A DNA stretch of 64,000 nt, taken from positions 186,001 to 250,000 of the forward strand of contig NZ_VTSR01000032.1 of NCBI RefSeq assembly GCF_008329715.1, in the 5' to 3' direction. The translations under genes and the position numbers were made by a program. The notes under the pieces are model-generated. The model was not told the origin of the DNA and made no database searches. It was given only the letters and a program-made list of their open reading frames with translations. The DNA is from Gimesia chilikensis. Lineage in GTDB: Bacteria > Planctomycetota > Planctomycetia > Planctomycetales > Planctomycetaceae. Positions 58,490 to 64,000 of this stretch are shown here, one piece after another (within the stretch, counting starts at the first letter, position 1; each line of letters starts with the position of its first letter).

Positions 58490-59193
58490 GGTGTCAAATT
58501 AAGTTGTTTGAGGTCTGTTTCCATTAACAGCGAAGTTGGGGCAGATTGACTGAGTTGCAGGGCACGTACGTAAGCCGCGATCGCCCAGCGGTCGCGAGGA
58601 GAGAGCATATCGCTGTAAGCGGGCATGGTTTTCCTACCTTGAGTGATGACGGCATAAAAATAAGCGGGAGATTGTGCACGTAGACGGGGCGTATGGAAAC
58701 TGGCAGGATAATAGTAACCGCGGCGGGCGACTTCACCATTCCCATCCCCCAGCATTCCATGACAGGGAAGACACCAGATCTGATACCGCGACTGTCCCCG
58801 CTGCAGTGTCTCCCTGAGTTCTGCATTATCAGATAGATATGACGGCAAAGCAGGGATCTGGAGCTCGTCAATCGTTTCCGGTGGAACAGTCTGTTTTTGA
58901 TCAGAGGGGATCTTCCAGAGTTGAGCATGCGGCTGTCCCATCTGCCGGGATATCATTTCATTCGCCGGAACGGTGTGTGCCGGCAATGGTCGCATGGAAC
59001 TTTTGTTTCCCCAGAATGTTGTGGCTTCCTGAGGATCGACCCGGGGCTGATTCATCATTTTCTGTGCACAACCGGCGGAGAGACTGACCAGCAGGCTCAG
59101 GCAGACGCATCTCGTCAGCTTTCGGGCAGGATGACCACAGGTAACGCCTTTCCGCATGATTTGATGGCTTTTAGTACTTGATTTCAGGGACAT
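58486..59193 (-). CDS. actE: Alternative complex III monoheme cytochrome ActE
   Basis: 235 residues from the ATG at 59193, chosen because GGGAGG lies seven bases upstream; the start overlaps the end of actD. An N-terminal hydrophobic stretch ends in the lipobox LSAGC, so it is a lipoprotein facing the periplasm. The heme motif is CLPCH in WCLPCHGMLGDG, with a possible axial Met in TMPAYSDML. ActE is one of the monoheme subunits passing electrons from the complex to a cytochrome or directly to caa3 oxidase. Confidence 0.9.
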   Translation of the reverse strand: MSLKSSTKSHQIMRKGVTCGHPARKLTRCVCLSLLVSLSAGCAQKMMNQPRVDPQEATTFWGNKSSMRPLPAHTVPANEMISRQMGQPHAQLWKIPSDQKQTVPPETIDELQIPALPSYLSDNAELRETLQRGQSRYQIWCLPCHGMLGDGNGEVARRGYYYPASFHTPRLRAQSPAYFYAVITQGRKTMPAYSDMLSPRDRWAIAAYVRALQLSQSAPTSLLMETDLKQLNLTP

Positions 59194-59776
59194 CCCATAC
59201 CTCCCTGGCCCCGCAACTGAAGAGTAACTGTCGGGAGATTTGTGGATCAAAGTGATCGTCCTCCGCCTGTATACAGAGAAACCAGCCGTCGGTGCTGGCG
59301 CGCTGAAAAGCATCTACCTCAAAGACGGGATGGTTCAGTCGAGGGAGGCCACACAGCCAGAGCATGCCGCAGGCACCTGCCAGTGAGCCTAGCAGCACCG
59401 TGCACTCGAACGTCGGTGGAATGAAAGAGATCCAACTGTGTAGCGGTCTCCCTCCCACATTCAGCGGATAGGCAAACAGGTTAATCCAGTATTCGAGTGC
59501 ATAGATGGAAACGCCACCGATCAGGCCGCCGGCGAATACAATGGGAGCGACCCGGGAACGTTTCAGCTGGAGCGCCTCTGAGAGTTCCTCCAGCGGGAAG
59601 GGGGAAAATGCATCCAGAGAGCGGTAGCCTGACTCAGAGAAATTCTGAGTGGCGGCAATCAGTTCCTGCTCGGAAGGAAACTGCGCGAGCAGCCCGAATA
59701 ACTGTCCGGCGTCATGTTGGATCTGAGTGGAAACATTCACAGTCCGTTTTTGCTCATTATGCTCAGGAGGGGTCAT
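59171..59776 (-). CDS. actD: Alternative complex III membrane subunit ActD (DUF3341)
   Basis: 201 residues, with the DUF3341 pattern: a soluble N-terminal part (ATQNFSESGYRSLDAFSPFP), two membrane helices (about 80-100 and 115-140) and a C-terminal soluble part with DGWFLCIQAEDDHFD. In the known structure ActD is a small subunit at the membrane interface. It overlaps actC by 14 bases upstream and actE by 23 bases downstream. Confidence 0.92.
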   Translation of the reverse strand: MTPPEHNEQKRTVNVSTQIQHDAGQLFGLLAQFPSEQELIAATQNFSESGYRSLDAFSPFPLEELSEALQLKRSRVAPIVFAGGLIGGVSIYALEYWINLFAYPLNVGGRPLHSWISFIPPTFECTVLLGSLAGACGMLWLCGLPRLNHPVFEVDAFQRASTDGWFLCIQAEDDHFDPQISRQLLFSCGAREVWDVPEIKY

Positions 59777-61133
59777 GGTGAGAATCTCCTTTCTGATGTA
59801 CGAGTTCCCGCATCTCTGACATGGAAATCGAGGGGAGCAGTCGGAGGAATAACAGCATCAAAACCAGGAACAGACCCGCTGTTCCGATCAGCAGGGCCCA
59901 GTCCCAGATCGTGGGATAATACATCGACCAGTCCGAGGGAAGATGATCACGGTGCAGACTCAGCGAAATAATAATAAAGCGTTCCAGCCACATTCCGATC
60001 TGAATAAAGATGGAAATGGTAAACAGCAGCCATGTGTTCCGGCGGACGTGAGGAAACCAGAGCGCCTGCGGGATGATGCAGTTGCAGATTACCAGTCCCC
60101 AATAACAGTAGTCGTAGGGTCCGCTGAAACGATCGGTATAGATGTAACTGTCAAACGGCTCATTGCGATACCAGGCCACATAGGCATCCATCAGGTAACC
60201 GTAGGAGACAACCATGCCTGAAGCGAGCATGATTTTCGCCATCGCATCGAGATGTTTCTCTGTGATCAGATCTTTCACATGGTAGATCCGACGCAGCGGA
60301 ATAGTGATTAACAGTACCATGGCGAAGCCTGAGAAGATGGCCCCACCGACGAAGTAAGGGGGGAAGACTGTCGAATGCCAGGCGGATACAATTCCGACCG
60401 AGAAATCCCAGCTGACGGTGGTATGTACGGAAACAACCAGGGGAGTCGCAAGCCCCGCCAGGATGAGGTAGAGTTTCTGATAGTGGTGCCAGTGTCGGGC
60501 CGAGTTGCGCCAGCCCAGTGCCAGTACACCATAGATCCGGGCAACGATACGGGAGTGTGCGCGATCCCGCATGGTAGCCAGATCGGGGACCATGCCCAGA
60601 TACCAGAAAACGAATGAAACGGTGGCATACGTGGAGATCGCAAAAAAATCCCAGATAAGAGGGCTGCGAAACTGCGGCCACATGTTGGTTGTGGCCGGGT
60701 ACGGAACCAGCCAGTAAAAGAATTTAGGACGACCCAGGTGGAGAATCGGAAAAAGACCGGCACAGGCAACTGCGAACAGAGTCATGGCCTCTGCAATTCT
60801 ATTAATGCTGGTCCTCCATTCCTGATGCAATAACAGCAGGATCGCAGAAATTAATGTTCCAGCATGGCCAATACCAATCCACCAGACAAAATTGATAATC
60901 GCCAGACCCCAGCCGACTGGAATATTAATTCCCCAGATGCCAACACCATACACAAACAGCCAGCCTATGCCGATCAAGAGAATCTGCAGCATGATCAGAC
61001 CGATCAGAAACCCGAATTTCCAGGAAGCAGGTACAGGTTCGCGGAGCACTATCCGACTGACCTGATCGCTGACGGACTCATAAGTCGCATCTGCGGGCAG
61101 CAGATGGTCCCGGGTTTTAGAAGTTCTGCTCAT
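59763..61133 (-). CDS. actC: Alternative complex III membrane subunit ActC (NrfD/PsrC-like)
   Basis: 456 residues with about ten membrane helices, the NrfD/PsrC fold. Stretches seen include NFVWWIGIGHAGTLISAIL, PILHLGRPKFFYWLVPYP and HYQKLYLILAGLATPLVVSVHT. ActC sits with ActB and holds the quinol-oxidising site in alternative complex III. Its start overlaps the actB stop (ATGA) and its end overlaps actD by 14 bases. Confidence 0.95.
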   Translation of the reverse strand: MSRTSKTRDHLLPADATYESVSDQVSRIVLREPVPASWKFGFLIGLIMLQILLIGIGWLFVYGVGIWGINIPVGWGLAIINFVWWIGIGHAGTLISAILLLLHQEWRTSINRIAEAMTLFAVACAGLFPILHLGRPKFFYWLVPYPATTNMWPQFRSPLIWDFFAISTYATVSFVFWYLGMVPDLATMRDRAHSRIVARIYGVLALGWRNSARHWHHYQKLYLILAGLATPLVVSVHTTVSWDFSVGIVSAWHSTVFPPYFVGGAIFSGFAMVLLITIPLRRIYHVKDLITEKHLDAMAKIMLASGMVVSYGYLMDAYVAWYRNEPFDSYIYTDRFSGPYDYCYWGLVICNCIIPQALWFPHVRRNTWLLFTISIFIQIGMWLERFIIISLSLHRDHLPSDWSMYYPTIWDWALLIGTAGLFLVLMLLFLRLLPSISMSEMRELVHQKGDSHHDPS

Positions 61134-64000
61134 GAGTCATCACCTGGATGGGGGTTTGTCACTTCAGCCAGATAAGTGGTCCGCGGCTTCGTATTCAATT
61201 CTTCCAGCAAAGAATAATTTAAGGCGTGCTCGCGGCCCTCTTTCACGCGACTGCCGGGCAGATTTAAATCTCCGAACTGGATCGCCTGCGCTGGACAGGC
61301 GGACTGACAGGCAGTGACGATCTCACCGTCGTGCAAAGCACGGTCTTCTCGCTGTGCCCTGATCTTATTCTCTTCGATTCGCTGCACGCAGTAGGTGCAC
61401 TTTTCCATCACGCCCCGGCTGCGGACGGTGACGTCGGGGTTAGTTAACAGATGCAGTGAAGGATCTTCGAAGGCTTTCTCAGAAAAATCCAGAAAGTTGA
61501 AACGCCGGACTTTATAGGGACAGTTATTGCTGCAGTAGCGGGTGCCTACGCAGCGGTTGTAAACCATCTGGTTGAGGCCTTCCTCGCTGTGTGTCGTAGC
61601 AGCGACCGGGCAGACGACTTCGCAGGGTGCATCCTCACAATGCATGCAGGGAACCGGCTGGGACAGGGTCTGCGAGGGGTCGGCTTCGGCGCCTTCGTAA
61701 TAGGTGTCCACGCGAATCCAGTGCATTTCCCGATTCAGGATCACTTGCTGCTTCCCAACGACCGGGATATTATTCTCGGACTGACACGCCACCATGCAGG
61801 CGGCACAGCCGACGCAGGCCGTCAAATCGATAGTCATGCCCCAGCGATGTCCCTCATATGGCCAGTCCTCGTAGAATGAGGATTCGGGCAGGGGAGATGG
61901 CGGATGGGCAAACTCAGGGCGTTCCGGATTGTTTTGATACTCTGACCAGGTTCCCGAGCGTACCAGATGTTTGCCTTCCATCAGGTGATGCAGCTGTGTT
62001 GCAGCCAGTGAGTAGCGTTTCTGAGTTTTGGTAACCATGACGGCGGGCCGGAACCACATCTGCAGACTGGTTCTCATGGGATAAATATTAAAACCGGTTT
62101 TAGATCCAACCCGACCGGTAACTGATCTGCCATAGCCCAGTGTAGTAGTGATACAGCCGTCGGGTTGTCCCGGCATGATCCAGACGGGAAGTGTACATTC
62201 CTGTTCTCCGTCGCTGATGATAATCAGGTCACCGTTTTTGAGGTCCCGTCTCTCTGCATCACCTACTGACAGCCAGGCGGTATTATCCCACGTGAGTGTA
62301 CTGAGAGGTTTGGGCAGTTCCTGCAGCCAGCCATTATTAATAAACCGACCGTCCCAGATCGCAGGATCGGGGCGGAAGCTCAGCGTCAACCGATTCGGGT
62401 CGGCTTGAAATTCCTCGACATATTCTTTCATTGCAGCCGAAATCTGCCGGGAAACGGAATCTGCGAGTGCGGGAGATACCGGCTGTAGAGCCGTTCCGGG
62501 AATCAGACCTTCTGCCAGGGCCTGGGACCAGGCCTCTGCCGCTGGTTCGCGGCCCAGTTGATCCGACCAGGTTTCACGCACGAGTTGATAACCCTGGTCG
62601 GACTCTTCGACAAGAATACCGAGCAGTTCCAGTGCGGAGATTCCTGAGTACAAGGGAGAGATTAGAGGCTGAACAATGCTGGCAGTACCTTCAACGCTCC
62701 GAACATCTCCCCAGCGTTCCAGGAAGTGACGATCGGGGATACTCCAGAGACAGCGTTGAGACGTCTCGGTAGGCACGCTTGTCAGTGCATAGCTGCGGGG
62801 AACCTCGTTGAGAGCGGCTGAGAATGGGATATCAGCGGGGGCATCGAAAACCGGGTTCCCTCCCAGAATGAACAGGTCTTTCACCTGACCAGATTGCATT
62901 TCGTCAGTAAGAGCACGGAGCATATCAGTATCAGAAACGCCTGTATCGGGACGGTTCTGCATTGACGGATAAAAGTGAGTGGTGACCCCATCGTTCTTCA
63001 GCTGCGAGTTGAGGACATGCACGAGGGCATGCACCAGGGGGGGCTGCTCTCGTCCTGCGGTGACCAGACAGTTTGCACCAGCCTTTTTCAAATCTGAGAC
63101 GACCCGTTTCAGCCATACCGCTGTTCGTGTGGAACGCGCGGGGGCCCTCTGATCGACCCGTTGCTGATCCTGTTCGTTGAGGAACTCAACTCCCAGCTCT
63201 CTGGCGATACTCGTCAGTAGTGAGACGATCGTTCCCGGATCGGTGCGGAGTGCATGGTCGGCTTTGGCTGCGGTTAATGTGGGGGCGGTAGCTAGAGCAT
63301 ATAGTCGGTTGGGTTTAAAAGCCCTGGAAGGTTCTTCCCGGCCGGCAATTCGTCTACGTTCTGCGAACTCCCGGATCTGGTGTAGAGGCTGATCGCGGGC
63401 CTGAAGAAAATCGTCATCGACCGACAGGATTACATCTGCCGCTTTCAGATCGTGAACTGGTTGCAGCGTGGCTGCTTCTGTACCCAGTGCCAGTGCTGTA
63501 CCGGAGCGACGTTGATCATCATTGACCGGTTCATAGCAGTACCAGCGGGCCTCTGGCCAGCGTGCGACCACGCGATGCAGCAGACGCAGCTGTGTAGGGC
63601 TGGTGGAGGTCTGAGTCAGAATTCTGAGCCCCGCCCCGTTGGTCTCATCGAAGTGCGATCTGAGGGCCTGCAGTTCTCGCGTCCAGGAGTTCTGCGCAAC
63701 CAGTTTTTGATTTCGGTGAAAGTTCTGCAGGCGGTCCGGGTCGTACAGGTTCAGAGTCGCTGCTTGAGCAAAGACGTTTGTGGCGCCGCGGCTGATCGGG
63801 TGCTGCGGGTTGCCTTCAATTTTGATGGGACGCCCCATCTGACTTTCGACAGTCAGGCCAAGTACGGAACCACTTAATTCAATGGCTGTGTTGAAAAACA
63901 GCGGCCCTTCAGAGTGATTTTGATTTACCTGATGCACTGCCGGAACTATGTCTTCCGCGGGCTGATGGAGGTCGCATCCATTCAGTCCGGCCAGAATAAA
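61130..64000 (-). CDS. actB: Alternative complex III subunit ActB (molybdopterin-like plus 4Fe-4S), 5' end beyond window
   Basis: At least 956 residues read from the right edge, where the frame is still open; the missing N-terminus should carry a Tat leader. The visible start NGCDLHQPAEDIVPAV fits the family region just after that leader. The long first part is molybdopterin-oxidoreductase-like but is known to lack the cofactor in this complex. The C-terminal part (about the last 250 residues) holds ferredoxin cysteine groups, CVGCAACMVAC, CMHCEDAPCEVVC, CVGTRYCSNNC and CTYC, for several iron-sulfur clusters. It overlaps actC by four bases. actA probably lies further right. Confidence 0.96.
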   Translation of the reverse strand, partial: FILAGLNGCDLHQPAEDIVPAVHQVNQNHSEGPLFFNTAIELSGSVLGLTVESQMGRPIKIEGNPQHPISRGATNVFAQAATLNLYDPDRLQNFHRNQKLVAQNSWTRELQALRSHFDETNGAGLRILTQTSTSPTQLRLLHRVVARWPEARWYCYEPVNDDQRRSGTALALGTEAATLQPVHDLKAADVILSVDDDFLQARDQPLHQIREFAERRRIAGREEPSRAFKPNRLYALATAPTLTAAKADHALRTDPGTIVSLLTSIARELGVEFLNEQDQQRVDQRAPARSTRTAVWLKRVVSDLKKAGANCLVTAGREQPPLVHALVHVLNSQLKNDGVTTHFYPSMQNRPDTGVSDTDMLRALTDEMQSGQVKDLFILGGNPVFDAPADIPFSAALNEVPRSYALTSVPTETSQRCLWSIPDRHFLERWGDVRSVEGTASIVQPLISPLYSGISALELLGILVEESDQGYQLVRETWSDQLGREPAAEAWSQALAEGLIPGTALQPVSPALADSVSRQISAAMKEYVEEFQADPNRLTLSFRPDPAIWDGRFINNGWLQELPKPLSTLTWDNTAWLSVGDAERRDLKNGDLIIISDGEQECTLPVWIMPGQPDGCITTTLGYGRSVTGRVGSKTGFNIYPMRTSLQMWFRPAVMVTKTQKRYSLAATQLHHLMEGKHLVRSGTWSEYQNNPERPEFAHPPSPLPESSFYEDWPYEGHRWGMTIDLTACVGCAACMVACQSENNIPVVGKQQVILNREMHWIRVDTYYEGAEADPSQTLSQPVPCMHCEDAPCEVVCPVAATTHSEEGLNQMVYNRCVGTRYCSNNCPYKVRRFNFLDFSEKAFEDPSLHLLTNPDVTVRSRGVMEKCTYCVQRIEENKIRAQREDRALHDGEIVTACQSACPAQAIQFGDLNLPGSRVKEGREHALNYSLLEELNTKPRTTYLAEVTNPHPGDDS

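Overview
The window comes from a planctomycete, most likely a Gimesia/Planctomyces-type marine bacterium (inference). The evidence is family content: a PSD1 cytochrome plus DUF1501 gene pair, a second DUF1501 protein, a DUF1559 prepilin-like protein, a PVC-type heme protein, several secreted glycan-directed enzymes and a Gfo/Idh/MocA protein with a Tat-like leader. Base composition looks moderate. No rRNA, tRNA or CRISPR array was recognised.

0.1-24.6 kb is ordinary planctomycete accessory chromosome. It holds a stand-alone receiver and a heme oxygenase, then a LacI-type regulator overlapping a 1366-residue PVC heme protein. After these come a sialidase-like protein, the DUF1501/PSD1 pair, another DUF1501 protein, a ceramidase-like protein, a GH32/43-like protein, an unknown 192-residue protein, a NhaR-like LysR regulator, a DUF1559 protein, a thioredoxin-fold lipoprotein and a second sialidase-like protein.

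24.6-40.1 kb is gene-poor and full of debris. It has a sulfatase tail cut off exactly at the end of a 294-bp inverted-repeat element, a second 246-bp deletion derivative of that element carrying a transposase start, and a lone third end that cuts a PAS gene. There is also an IS3-family remnant, a cysteine desulfurase fragment and one copy of a ~183-bp dispersed repeat. Intact genes here are mostly membrane or stress related: MarC, an MMPL/RND exporter, a CBS protein, a small stress-type protein, a His-rich secreted protein, HflK and HflC, and a FixJ-like regulator.

40.1-48 kb is a signalling island: a membrane PAS histidine kinase, a single receiver and a 1188-residue hybrid kinase, overlapping end to start, followed by a convergent receiver-HDOD protein. 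One PAS domain of the hybrid kinase has the LOV cysteine motif, so it is predicted to sense blue light.

48.3-52.2 kb holds a Gfo/Idh/MocA oxidoreductase, a second IS3 remnant, the second copy of the 183-bp repeat, an orphan reverse-strand terminator and a phased heptamer array.

52.2-64 kb is respiratory. A minus-strand operon that enters from beyond the right edge encodes alternative complex III (ActB, C, D, E, F), a small unknown membrane protein, and a caa3 oxidase (CoxB with fused cytochrome c, an A2-type CoxA with YSHPAVY, CoxC, CoxD). A SCO copper-assembly gene converges on its end with a 1-nt gap. Quinol electrons would pass from ActB/C/F through ActE to the CoxB cytochrome and then to oxygen. 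The tight overlaps suggest coordinated assembly, and the small unknown protein is a candidate partner between the two complexes.
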